The notes beneath the pieces were generated by a model that had not been told where the DNA came from, searched no databases, and saw only the letters and a list, made by a program, of their open reading frames with translations. A DNA stretch of 64,000 bases from Novosphingobium sp. BW1. Lineage in GTDB: Bacteria; Pseudomonadota; Alphaproteobacteria; Sphingomonadales; Sphingomonadaceae. Where the stretch lies: the NCBI RefSeq assembly GCF_008107685.1, contig NZ_VIRF01000090.1:1-64000 (forward strand). The letters are read 5' to 3'. The number at the start of each line of letters is the position of its first letter. Within the stretch, counting starts at the first letter, position 1. A program made the translations under genes and the position numbers. Positions 49,704 through 57,729 of this stretch are shown here, piece after piece.

Positions 49704-50690
49704 TTGGCCCAGTCTGTCCCTCCCTTTTCCATCTCGCGGGCCGCCTTCGAGGCGATCACCCGCAGGGTTTCATGCACGTCCGAGGCCGACGCGCAGAGTG
49801 ACGGCACGCCAGTGGCGATCGGAGCCTTTTCGTGCGATCTGGGCGATCAGAGCCTGCGCTGGAACGAGGCGACTTTCGAGCTTTTCGGGTTCGCCCCCGG
49901 CGAGAAAGTCGACCGGCACGTGGTGCTCGACATGTATGCCCCCGAATCGCGCCGCCTCCTCGAGGCCCGGCGCGCGCAGGCCATCGAAGTTCTCGGGGCC
50001 TTCTCACTGGAGGCGCAGATACATACCGCCGAGGGCGAGGAGCGCTGGCTGCGCATCCATGCCCATGTCGAGTCGCGCAATGGCCAGGCCTTGCGGCTGC
50101 ACGGCACCAAGCAGGACATCACCCAGGAGCGCATCCATCTGCGCAAGCTGGAAGAACTCGCCTTCACCGATCCGGTCTCTGGGCTGGGTAACCGCGCGCT
50201 GTTCCACGCCGCCTTTCTTCATGCGCCCCACACGCCCTCCTCGCCGGCCTCAGGCGAGATGGCCTCGGCCGGTGCAGTGGTACTGTTCGACTTCGACCAC
50301 TTCAAGGCCGTCAACGACGCCTTCGGCCACATCGCAGGTGATGCCTGCCTCGCCCGCTTTGGCGCACAGCTGCGCGCCTCCTTTCCCGAGGCCCTACTGC
50401 TCACCCGCATAGGGGGCGATGAGTTCGCCATGGTGCTTGCGCAGGACCAGGACGAGGACCAATTGCGGCAGCGCCTGAACGCTGCCCTGCACACGCTCGC
50501 CACACCGTTCGACTGGGAAGGAACGTCCCTCTCGATCCGTGCCACGTTCGGTCTCGCCATGCCCCGGGCCTGCGAGCCGTGCTCTCCGATCGAACTCTTC
50601 CGCCGGGCCGATGCCGACCTTTACCGCTCGAAGGAGCTGCGCGCGCCGCGCGCGGCTAGTCCAGACGCTGCGTATTGGGATCGGTCCTGA
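49704..50690 (+). CDS. PAS-GGDEF diguanylate cyclase
   Basis: A 328-residue signalling protein. A PAS-PAC sensor covers about residues 37-145 (FSCDLGDQSLRWNEATFELF to the QDITQERIHLRKLEEL linker). The GGDEF domain follows with FTDPVSGLGNRALF, FDFDHFKAVNDAFGH and the intact GGDEF at 237-241. No RxxD inhibitory site is seen just before it. It would make cyclic di-GMP in response to a PAS ligand or redox signal. The start is TTG at 49704 without a clear Shine-Dalgarno. It stands apart from the catabolic genes and its 3' end overlaps the next gene on the other strand by 35 bp. Confidence 0.85.
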   Translation: MAQSVPPFSISRAAFEAITRRVSCTSEADAQSDGTPVAIGAFSCDLGDQSLRWNEATFELFGFAPGEKVDRHVVLDMYAPESRRLLEARRAQAIEVLGAFSLEAQIHTAEGEERWLRIHAHVESRNGQALRLHGTKQDITQERIHLRKLEELAFTDPVSGLGNRALFHAAFLHAPHTPSSPASGEMASAGAVVLFDFDHFKAVNDAFGHIAGDACLARFGAQLRASFPEALLLTRIGGDEFAMVLAQDQDEDQLRQRLNAALHTLATPFDWEGTSLSIRATFGLAMPRACEPCSPIELFRRADADLYRSKELRAPRAASPDAAYWDRS

Positions 50691-51162
50691 GCATCGCCGC
50701 GCTCTTTATTGCCGGATCCCAGTGCTCGGCTATCCGGCCATCCTCGATACGAAACAAGTCGAACCAGCTGGTGTGGTAGGTCTCTCCGTCCTCGCCCGTT
50801 TCGGTGCGCACGAAAGCCATCGCCACCATTTCCCGCTCCGCCACGATGGAAACCAGCGGGAGTTCGATGGTGGGCCGGACCTCGCGCGCAGGGCGGGAGC
50901 TGCGGATGAAGCTTTCCAGCGCCTCGCGCCCGCTGACAACGTTGGGATTGTGTTGGATATAGCCCTCGGCAATGAAATCGTGCGCGCGGTCGGCATGGCC
51001 GCCCTGCAGGACGATGCGGTACATGTCGTAGCAGAGCCGCTTGTTCGCCGCGAGAACGGGATCCGCGCTGGCAAGCAGCTGTGCATGGTCGGCTGCCACC
51101 ATCGGCGGGGTCTGCCCCTCGGGGACGGTCGCGCCGGGAACAAGCTGCGTGGGCATGTTCAT
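50656..51162 (-). CDS. SnoaL-like (NTF2-fold) polyketide-cyclase-type protein
   Basis: A 168-residue SnoaL protein: IAEGYIQHNPNVVSGREALE, then FIRSSRPAREVRPTIELPLV, and TSWFDLFRIEDGRIAEHWDP near the end. This IQHNP/EHWD layout is the SnoaL-aldol-condensation subgroup. It is the last gene of the minus-strand operon 53307-50656 with four partners. Start ATG at 51162 overlaps the upstream stop. The reaction is unknown. Confidence 0.8.
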   Translation of the reverse strand: MNMPTQLVPGATVPEGQTPPMVAADHAQLLASADPVLAANKRLCYDMYRIVLQGGHADRAHDFIAEGYIQHNPNVVSGREALESFIRSSRPAREVRPTIELPLVSIVAEREMVAMAFVRTETGEDGETYHTSWFDLFRIEDGRIAEHWDPAIKSAAMLRTDPNTQRLD

Positions 51163-51584
51163 GGGCGCTCTCCCGGCTGTTCCTCGGACCAGGAGCGCGC
51201 CCACTTGCGGGTGTCGTCCCAGTGTTCGACGATCAGACCATCTTCCAGCCGGTACATGTCGAAAGCATGCCCGGGATAGGTCTCCCCTGGCCGTGCGGGA
51301 TCGGGCTGGTCCTGCCGCCAGATCACCACGACCGTGTCGTCCTGCGCCACCGTGCGCACCAGGTGCTTGCTTGCCGGCGGCACGAAGCCCCGAGGGGGAT
51401 TACGGATAAGGTCGGTAAGATGCAGCAATTGCTCGCGCCCCGATGGCAGGTTCACGGCATGCTGCACGTAGTCGGGATGGATATAGCGCAGCACGGCCTC
51501 GCGGCTTCCCTCGCAAATCACCCCCTGCCACATGTCGAGGACAATGCGCGCATTGCGCTGCTGGAGCGTCCCAGGGTCGGCCAT
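51159..51584 (-). CDS. SnoaL-like (NTF2-fold) protein
   Basis: A 141-residue paralogue of its two operon neighbours, with YIHPDYVQHAVNLPSGREQL and HAFDMYRLEDGLIVEHWDDT. ATG at 51584 is chosen since the long upstream extension of the frame has no SnoaL similarity. It lies between the DUF3237 gene (8 bp upstream) and a further SnoaL gene (ATGA overlap). No catalytic residues can be named with certainty. Confidence 0.8.
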   Translation of the reverse strand: MADPGTLQQRNARIVLDMWQGVICEGSREAVLRYIHPDYVQHAVNLPSGREQLLHLTDLIRNPPRGFVPPASKHLVRTVAQDDTVVVIWRQDQPDPARPGETYPGHAFDMYRLEDGLIVEHWDDTRKWARSWSEEQPGERP

Positions 51585-51592
51585 AATGTGCC

Positions 51593-52120
51593 TCAGATCA
51601 GCGCGTAGTAGCGTAGCAGATTGCCGTCCGACCGGCGCTCGCCCACGCCGATGAAGACATGCTTGGTCAGCCAGTCGTGCTTGCCCACGGGACATTCGAA
51701 ACTGGGGTTGCCACGCAGGTAATATTCCTGCTGCTCGACCGGTTTGCCCCCCTTGAAGGCCCAGTCGCGCAGACGCTCCATCGTGCCGGGCTTGCGCCCC
51801 CACAAGAACCCCCGGTTGTTGAGCAGGATCAGCGTGCCATCGTCCTCCTCCAGCATATAGCGCGCGTCGAACACGGCCACGTCGTCCGGCCGGAAGGTCG
51901 CGTAGTCGCCGCCTGACCCCGGCACCGCCTGGCCTTTCAGGTGCGGACCCTCGAACGTCCCACCATCGACGTAGACCGCGCTGCGGTTGCCGCCCATCGG
52001 GGTGTTGGCGATCATCTGCACGCGCGGGAAAGTCAGACGCACTTCCATCGCAAATTCGAGGCGCGGGTTGTCGAGCGTCGAGAAAGGCCCGGCAAAGGGC
52101 GTGGTGTCGTTGTGGGTCAT
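51593..52120 (-). CDS. DUF3237 family protein
   Basis: A 175-residue protein with FAMEVRLTFPRVQMIANTPM, GGNRSAVYVDGGTFEGPHLK and the W-G-R-K-P middle, typical of DUF3237. This small barrel-like family has no assigned reaction that I know of, yet it recurs in aromatic catabolic clusters. ATG at 52120 is used. It lies 7 bp after the SDR gene in the operon. Confidence 0.78.
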   Translation of the reverse strand: MTHNDTTPFAGPFSTLDNPRLEFAMEVRLTFPRVQMIANTPMGGNRSAVYVDGGTFEGPHLKGQAVPGSGGDYATFRPDDVAVFDARYMLEEDDGTLILLNNRGFLWGRKPGTMERLRDWAFKGGKPVEQQEYYLRGNPSFECPVGKHDWLTKHVFIGVGERRSDGNLLRYYALI

Positions 52121-52127
52121 GCCATCC

Positions 52128-52889
52128 TCATCCGATTTCCAACGCGCCGCCATCGACCATAAGATTGGCCGCGGTCACGAAACTTGCCTCGTGCGAGGCG
52201 AGGAAGAGCACCGCATCGGCCACTTCCTTTGCGGCGCCCATGCGCTTCATCGGCACGGCCGCGATCATCTGCTCGCGCATCGCCTCGACCGCCGCCTCGT
52301 CCATGCCGGGATTGCGGTAAAGGAGAGGCGTCTCGATGGGGCCCGGGCTCACCATGTTGACCCGGATCCCACGCGCGACATACTCGCCCGCGAACTGGCG
52401 CATGGCGAGCGCGAGGCCCGCCTTGGCCGCGCCATAGGCCGCGTTCCCGGGCACGAAGGCGTGACCGCCGATCGAGCCGGTGACGACAATCGCGCCTCCT
52501 TCGCCCATCAGCCGCATCGCCTTCTGCATGGCAAAGACACAGCCCCTGAGGTTGATCGCGTGGACCTGGTCCCAGTATTCGCTCGTCATGTCCTCGATCA
52601 GCGAAAAGCCGCCCATCCCCGCGTTGACCATGAGAACGTCGATCTCGCCCTCCTCGGCCGCCACGGTCTCGTAGAAGGCGTCCATCGCAGCGAGGTCGGA
52701 GATATCGACCGAGTTGCCTTTCGCCCCGGGGATCGAGGCGACCGCGCTGGCGATAGTCTGCGGGTCCCGGCCGGTCAGGCGCACGCCCGCACCTTCCTCA
52801 GCAAACCCTTGTGCGCAGGCCAGCCCGATGCCACTGTTGCCGCCCAGGACAACCACCCGCTTGCCGGTGAAGCGATCCGCGCGCGCCAT
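52128..52889 (-). CDS. Short-chain dehydrogenase/reductase
   Basis: A 253-residue classical SDR: LGGNSGIG at 15-22, NAG at 89-91, and catalytic S139, Y152 and K156. It ends MVDGGALEIG. It lies 1 bp downstream of a SnoaL-like gene and upstream of DUF3237 in the same operon, so it probably oxidises or reduces an alcohol or ketone intermediate made by those proteins. It is distinct from the LigD-type SDRs in the first half of the window. Confidence 0.84.
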   Translation of the reverse strand: MARADRFTGKRVVVLGGNSGIGLACAQGFAEEGAGVRLTGRDPQTIASAVASIPGAKGNSVDISDLAAMDAFYETVAAEEGEIDVLMVNAGMGGFSLIEDMTSEYWDQVHAINLRGCVFAMQKAMRLMGEGGAIVVTGSIGGHAFVPGNAAYGAAKAGLALAMRQFAGEYVARGIRVNMVSPGPIETPLLYRNPGMDEAAVEAMREQMIAAVPMKRMGAAKEVADAVLFLASHEASFVTAANLMVDGGALEIG

Positions 52890-52890
52890 C

Positions 52891-53307
52891 TCAGAACGGT
52901 CCGATCGGGTTGGGGCTCTCCGTGGGGACTTCCATCATCACGTCCCAGTGCTCGACCACCATCGTGTTCTCGAGCCGGAAGATATCCATGATCGCGTAGC
53001 CCGTATCGCCTGGCCAACGGCGCAGGTGATAGTGCGCGATGACGTGGTTCCCATCGGCGAAGATACGCTTGATATCGTGGCACGGCTCGGGCGAATGGAC
53101 CTTGGCCTCGCGCAGGAACTGCTTGAGCGGTTCGGTGCCCTGCCCCACCATCTGGTTGTGCTGGATATAGTCGGGCACGATGAACCGATCGACTGCATCG
53201 GGATCGAGGGCGTCGAGCAATTCGCGGATCATCGTGCGTATGTGGTCGATGTTTGCCTGTTCCTGCGCGGTATAGGCGCGCGTATCGGGCTCTGTCGTCT
53301 GGTTCAA
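52891..53307 (-). CDS. SnoaL-like (NTF2-fold) protein
   Basis: A 138-residue SnoaL protein with DRFIVPDYIQHNQMVGQGTE, then PLKQFLREAKVHS, and IMDIFRLENTMVVEHWDVMM. It has the same IQHN/EHWD layout as the genes at 50656 and 51159. It is the first gene of the minus-strand operon, divergent from the gene at 53420 across site e. Start ATG at 53307 follows GGGAGAGAGC. Confidence 0.8.
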   Translation of the reverse strand: MNQTTEPDTRAYTAQEQANIDHIRTMIRELLDALDPDAVDRFIVPDYIQHNQMVGQGTEPLKQFLREAKVHSPEPCHDIKRIFADGNHVIAHYHLRRWPGDTGYAIMDIFRLENTMVVEHWDVMMEVPTESPNPIGPF

Positions 53308-53352
53308 GCTCTCTCTCCCTTTGCTGCATCGGGGCAGTCATTGCGCATAAAC

Positions 53353-53366
53353 GTAACGCTCGTTAT
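53353..53366. promoter_or_regulatory. Regulon palindrome site e, GTAACGCTCGTTAT, inside a larger inverted repeat
   Basis: It matches RTAACRNTCGTTAY fully. Outer arms TTGCGCATA (53341-53349) and TATGCGCAA (53370-53378) flank it symmetrically and contain TTGCGC, a possible -35 for each direction. It lies between two divergent SnoaL-like genes. Confidence 0.8.
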
Positions 53367-53419
53367 CAATATGCGCAAGGCGGAGTGACACGCCACTTCG
53401 ACGAGAGAGGAGCTGTCCC

Positions 53420-53815
53420 ATGACTCGGGAGGACTACGACCGCTACGCTGCGGCCTTCAACGCGCGGGACTACGATGCCGTCTACGACTTCTACGCGCCC
53501 GGCGCGCATCTAACCTTCTTCGGTGTGGACCTTGCCACCCGCGAGGCATTCCGGAACTTCTATGGCTTCCTGCACGACCACGTGGAGGAAACGCTGACCA
53601 TCGAACGCTTTGCTGCAAGCGACGAACTCGTCGCCCTCGAAGGGGTCATCCGCATCAAGGCGCGCAAGGACCTGACCGCAGACGCACTTGCCGCGCAGGG
53701 GCTCGACCAGTTCTTCCCGATTCGCAAGGGCGAGGTGCAGGAACTTCGCCAGTACATCCACTACCACGTGACAGATGGCCAGTTCACGGGCGTCTCCTGC
53801 GCGCTGATGGATTGA
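53420..53815 (+). CDS. NTF2/SnoaL-like protein
   Basis: A 131-residue protein: DRYAAAFNARDYDAVYDFYA and FRNFYGFLHDHVEETLTIER, the same form as in the gene at 48205. ATG follows GAGAGGAGCTGTCCC. It is driven from site e, opposite the SnoaL-SDR-DUF3237 operon, and followed by a S41 peptidase gene. A small cofactorless isomerase or lyase is likely; the substrate is not known. Confidence 0.78.
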   Translation: MTREDYDRYAAAFNARDYDAVYDFYAPGAHLTFFGVDLATREAFRNFYGFLHDHVEETLTIERFAASDELVALEGVIRIKARKDLTADALAAQGLDQFFPIRKGEVQELRQYIHYHVTDGQFTGVSCALMD

Positions 53816-53889
53816 GCCCCATCGATCCCGGTCAGTCTTCCATCGAGCGCGCGCTTGAGCGCGTGGCGCCTCGCCATATCCTGCGCCAT

Positions 53890-55353
53890 ATGATTCGTAT
53901 TCCTGCTGCGGCACTCCTGGCCGCCACCTGCCTTAGCGCGCCCCTGTCCGCCCAAGCCCACGCGGCGCGATCCGAAGCGGCGCGCCCGTGGGAGGAGGCA
54001 GGTCCCGTGCAAAGCATCGTGCGCAGCGATGGCTCCACTGATCCGGCCGTGCGCGGCATCTGGCGTTCGCGCGGGTATGGCTGGGTTCTCGAGATCGACG
54101 AGGCTGGCGTCACCCGCACCCAGGAGGGTACGACCTGCTATCGCCCGCCGGCGGCCCGCGATGCGCAAAGTGAGATGGACAGCGCGCGCTACCGCTATTT
54201 TCGCCCGCTTCCCGGCGGCAAGGCGGCGATCTTCCAGTTGCTGGAAGGAGACACCAACGTCGTCTTCGACCGCCTCCCCGCCTTGCCCGCAGCCTGCAGC
54301 GCGCCGACAGATCGCACGCCCGGCGCCGTAGCCACGGCCTTTCTCGACCATTTCGAACGCCACTACGCCTTTTTCGATAGGCGCCCTCCCGGGTTTGCGG
54401 CGCGGCGCGCGGCGCTGCGTGCGAAAATGCAGCCCGGCATGGACGACGCCCAGCTGTGGGACGCGCTTGCCGCTTTCATGGAAGGGCTCTCCGACAGCCA
54501 CACCAAGCTATTGGACGAAGTCGACGGACAGCGCCGCCGCGTGCAGGACGGTCAGGGCGAAACCCTCCCGCGCATAGGTGCCCTTGATGGTGGCGAGCCC
54601 GCCTGGCTCGGCGCGCTCATCGAGCAAACCACTGCGAAGCTGGGTGAGAGCGCGCGCACGGCCGGAGGCGGCCGCATCGTATGGGGCGTGATCGACGGGC
54701 GCGTAGGCTATCTGCAAGTCTTTGTCATGGGCGGATTCACCGAGCGCAGCGACTTTGCCACGCCCCAATGGGCCGAGGCGGAAATGGCGGCATTCCATGA
54801 TGCGCTCGACCGAGCCATGGCCGACTTTGCCGGGCTCGACGGGGTGATCGTCGATCTCTCCAACAACCGGGGCGGATGGGACCAGATCGCCAAGGCCCTG
54901 CCCGCCCGCTTCCTCGACACTGCGCAGACAGGCTTTACCACGCGCGTCCGCGGAACCGGCCTAGCCCCATTCCCCCATACCATCATGCCCTCCTCCGGTT
55001 TGCGTTTCTCAGGTCCTGTCTACGTGATGACGAGCGATGTTACGGTCAGTGGCGGCGAACTCGCCACGCTTGCCTTTCGCCAGAATCCGCGCGTCACGCA
55101 GGTAGGAACGCGCACGCGTGGCGCCTTCTCTACGCCTCTTGCCAAGCCGCTCCCCAACGGCTGGCTCCTCGAACTCGCGAACGAGACCTTCGCCGCGCCC
55201 GATGGCGCGGTCTATGAAGAGACCGGCCTTACCCCGCAGATCGAATTGGAGATCTACCCTGAAGAGGCGCCCGTTGCCGGCCACTGGGACGCGGTCGAGA
55301 AGGTCGCCGCGATGGTACCGCGCGCCAGGGCTGGCAGCGCTCAGCCCCGGTAG
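53890..55353 (+). CDS. S41-family peptidase-like exported protein
   Basis: A 487-residue protein with an N-terminal signal peptide (MIRIPAAALLAATCLSAPLS). The C-terminal half is an S41 tail-specific protease fold: GVIVDLSNNRGGWDQIAKAL, then VMTSDVTVSGGELATLAFRQ with the likely nucleophile S387, and VGTRTRGAFS. The lysine of CtpA is not found at the usual distance, so the mechanism may differ (C-terminal processing is uncertain). Start at 53890 fits the signal peptide; a TTG at 53812 overlaps the upstream stop but would bury it. Its role in the catabolic cluster is unclear. Its end overlaps the VAO-type gene by 13 bp. Confidence 0.8.
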   Translation: MIRIPAAALLAATCLSAPLSAQAHAARSEAARPWEEAGPVQSIVRSDGSTDPAVRGIWRSRGYGWVLEIDEAGVTRTQEGTTCYRPPAARDAQSEMDSARYRYFRPLPGGKAAIFQLLEGDTNVVFDRLPALPAACSAPTDRTPGAVATAFLDHFERHYAFFDRRPPGFAARRAALRAKMQPGMDDAQLWDALAAFMEGLSDSHTKLLDEVDGQRRRVQDGQGETLPRIGALDGGEPAWLGALIEQTTAKLGESARTAGGGRIVWGVIDGRVGYLQVFVMGGFTERSDFATPQWAEAEMAAFHDALDRAMADFAGLDGVIVDLSNNRGGWDQIAKALPARFLDTAQTGFTTRVRGTGLAPFPHTIMPSSGLRFSGPVYVMTSDVTVSGGELATLAFRQNPRVTQVGTRTRGAFSTPLAKPLPNGWLLELANETFAAPDGAVYEETGLTPQIELEIYPEEAPVAGHWDAVEKVAAMVPRARAGSAQPR

Positions 55354-56900
55354 CGCGCGGGCCAGATCCCCTGCTTACCCGGTGCCAGGATGCCATTGGG
55401 ATCGAGCGCATCCTTGAGTACGCCGTTGAGGCGCCCCATCGCGCCCATCCCGGAGGCGTCCGCGCCGTAGTTCTGGGTCGCGGCGACCGTGTCCATGGCA
55501 TCGATATGGGTGCGGTACTCGCCATACCCCTGCTTCGCCGCGTCCGCGATCAGCGTGTCCATCAACTGCGGCACCGCGCGCGCCATCCGCGCGTTGTCGC
55601 GGTCGTAGAGGATCTCGTTGATATTGATGATCGCCCGCGCGCCCACCGAAAAGGCTCCGTAATAGTCAATCCCTGCGGCGTCGAAGCGGGCCCGCGTGCT
55701 TTCGAACTGGGCCTGCGCGCGCGCGCCGTCGGCGGGCAGGATCGGTGAAAAACCAAGGTGCCCCCCGCGCCCGCCGTACCAGTCGATCATTGCCATGTCG
55801 CGGGTCGAGGGAATACCTGCATGGCTCGCGCCAAAGTCATCACCTTGGCGCCACAGCCGGGGCTCGGGCCGCTGGCTGAGCTGCGCAGCGAGCGCATCAG
55901 CCACGACCTCGAACTTGGCCCGGATTACCTTTTCGGCACCATAGAAATTGAGCTGCGAATTCCACCAACCGATACCCAGCTGGCTGCGGATGCTTGCCCC
56001 CACGTCCTCGGGCAAAAGGCCCTCACCCTCATACCATTGCGCGCGAGGCCCCACGAACGAGGCAATGCCCACATAACTTACCCAGGCCGGATCGTGATCG
56101 ATCAGTCCGCGCTGGCGCAGCGGGTAGAGCGCCTCGACCCCACGTGCCAGATCGCCCGCGTTCGGCAGGGCGTAGTCGACAGAGAGCGTCGCCTCGGGCG
56201 CAGGCATGAGCCACAGGCCAAGCCGCGTCACGATCCCAAAGTTGGACTGGCAGAACATCTGGTCCCAGGCAGGACCATAGGTGTCGCGCGAAAGATGCCA
56301 GGTCGCCGAGCCCGCCATGGCCCCTGTGCCCGTGCGCACCAACGATCCATCGGGGAGCATCACCTCCAGGCCACAGATCTGCGCGCCATGATCGCCGTAG
56401 GGCTGCGGCCCCTTGCCACGTTCGAGCGCATTGCCCGCAACGCTCCCCCAGGCATTCCCCGGGACCGAAAGCCACAGCGGATGCCCGCGCCTGGCGAGCT
56501 CGTCATAGAGATCGTAGAAGCCCACCCCTGGCTCGACCACGCAGACGCCGCGCTTTTCGTCAATCTCGTAAATGCGCCTGAGCCCTGAAAGGTCGACCAC
56601 CACGGCGCCCGCCTGGACCGGCGCGGCCCCGCCATAGCCGAAGTTCTTGCCGCGCGAAATCGGCCAGAGTGGGACCTTGTGCGCGTTGGCCACCAGCACC
56701 ACTTCGCGCAGTTCCTCGACCGAGCGCGGAGCCACTGCGCCCGAAGGCTCATGGCGGCCAAGATCAAAGCCCATCTGATCGCTGTAGGCCGGCCGGTCGT
56801 CCTCGCCCGCATGGACGCGATCGGAACCGATAGCCTGTACAACCGTTTTCAGGAACGCGGCGACATCGTCCCTATTTACATTCACTCGGCTGTACTCCAC
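55341..56900 (-). CDS. VAO/4-cresol dehydrogenase family flavoprotein, second copy
   Basis: A 519-residue paralogue of the gene at 31016: PLWPISRGKNFGYGGAAPVQ, GNAWGSVAGNALERGKGPQP, RGGHLGFSPILP and ending DPNGILAPGKQGIWPARYRG. No cytochrome gene is next to it, so it may share the cytochrome at 32569, use another acceptor, or react with oxygen. A benzylic hydroxylation or dehydrogenation of a para-hydroxyphenyl dimer is likely. GTG at 56900 is chosen because GAGGAGG lies 9 bases before it and the length then matches the first copy. It is divergent from the MarR gene across site f. Confidence 0.85.
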   Translation of the reverse strand: MEYSRVNVNRDDVAAFLKTVVQAIGSDRVHAGEDDRPAYSDQMGFDLGRHEPSGAVAPRSVEELREVVLVANAHKVPLWPISRGKNFGYGGAAPVQAGAVVVDLSGLRRIYEIDEKRGVCVVEPGVGFYDLYDELARRGHPLWLSVPGNAWGSVAGNALERGKGPQPYGDHGAQICGLEVMLPDGSLVRTGTGAMAGSATWHLSRDTYGPAWDQMFCQSNFGIVTRLGLWLMPAPEATLSVDYALPNAGDLARGVEALYPLRQRGLIDHDPAWVSYVGIASFVGPRAQWYEGEGLLPEDVGASIRSQLGIGWWNSQLNFYGAEKVIRAKFEVVADALAAQLSQRPEPRLWRQGDDFGASHAGIPSTRDMAMIDWYGGRGGHLGFSPILPADGARAQAQFESTRARFDAAGIDYYGAFSVGARAIININEILYDRDNARMARAVPQLMDTLIADAAKQGYGEYRTHIDAMDTVAATQNYGADASGMGAMGRLNGVLKDALDPNGILAPGKQGIWPARYRG

Positions 56901-56932
56901 GGAAATTTTCCTCCTCATCCCTCCGGCGATAA

Positions 56933-56946
56933 GTAACATTCGTGAT
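56933..56946. promoter_or_regulatory. Regulon palindrome site f, GTAACATTCGTGAT (one deviation)
   Basis: It matches RTAACRNTCGTTAY apart from a G in place of T in the right arm. It lies between the second VAO-type gene and the MarR gene, 33 bp from the GTG of the former. TTGACA at 56951-56956 is a possible -35 for the MarR gene. This is the site that ties the regulon to a regulator. Confidence 0.7.
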
Positions 56947-56987
56947 TATCTTGACAACCGACAAAGCTCCTGTCCAAATGTCCGCCA

Positions 56988-57539
56988 ATGGCTGACACCG
57001 ATCGGGAATCTTTGAGAGATGGAGCCGACAGCACTGCGCTGGAGGCCATGGAGACATCGAGCCCGCACGCGGAGATCCTTCACCGCCTGCTCAAGCTGTC
57101 GAACCGGTTGATGACACCGTTCTCGGTCAACCTGGAGCACCAGTACAAGATCAGCATCAACGAGTTCCGCATGCTCATGCTGATCGGGCGCTACCCGCAT
57201 TCGGCCAGCCACGAACTCGCCGAACGTACCGGCGTCAATGCGATGAGCGTCTCGCGCGCGGTGGCCGCTCTCGAAAAACATGGGCGCGTCAAAGTTGAGC
57301 GGGACAAGACGAATCGCCGCCGCAAGCGGCTTACACTGACCGAGGAAGGTGAGCGCCTCTATACGATCATGCGCCCGCAGACCGAGCGCGTGGCCGACTA
57401 TCTCCTCTCCGATCTAAAGCCCCACGAAGTGGCCATGTTCGACCACATCCTGAGCACCCTGATCACGACCCTGGAAGCCACCGACGCACAAGGGCAATCG
57501 CTCTTCCTCGAGCGTACCCGCCCCGCCGACGAGGCCTGA
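56988..57539 (+). CDS. MarR-family regulator, likely controller of the 14-bp palindrome regulon
   Basis: A 183-residue MarR protein. The DNA-binding part is ASHELAERTGVNAMSVSRAV, followed by AALEKHGRVKVERDKTNRRR and the wing. The N-terminal 25 residues are longer than in the other MarR proteins here. It is divergent from the second VAO-type gene over palindrome site f, and copies of that palindrome lie before six other transcripts. It therefore probably represses the whole set and itself until a dimer-derived ligand binds. The pairing of regulator and site is inference from position. Confidence 0.82.
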   Translation: MADTDRESLRDGADSTALEAMETSSPHAEILHRLLKLSNRLMTPFSVNLEHQYKISINEFRMLMLIGRYPHSASHELAERTGVNAMSVSRAVAALEKHGRVKVERDKTNRRRKRLTLTEEGERLYTIMRPQTERVADYLLSDLKPHEVAMFDHILSTLITTLEATDAQGQSLFLERTRPADEA

Positions 57540-57667
57540 TAGCCGGCCCGCACAGGGCACGTCCGGGCCGGCGGCTTGCCGCTCCATTCTGCTCCAGCCC
57601 ATTCGCCGCCGCGCCATCGTAGCCGCGAAAGGTGCACGTGCGCCTTGCCTCGTTGCCCTTACATACT

Positions 57668-57681
57668 ATAACATTCGTTAT
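57668..57681. promoter_or_regulatory. Regulon palindrome site g, ATAACATTCGTTAT
   Basis: A full match to RTAACRNTCGTTAY upstream of the MFS gene at 57730 (49 bp from the ATG). Perfect inverted arms ATAAC/GTTAT with ATTC in the centre. TTGCCC at 57653-57658 may be the -35. Confidence 0.78.
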
Positions 57682-57729
57682 TATGATGATCGACGCGCGT
57701 ACGCACCGACCGGCCGGGATGAGGGCCCC

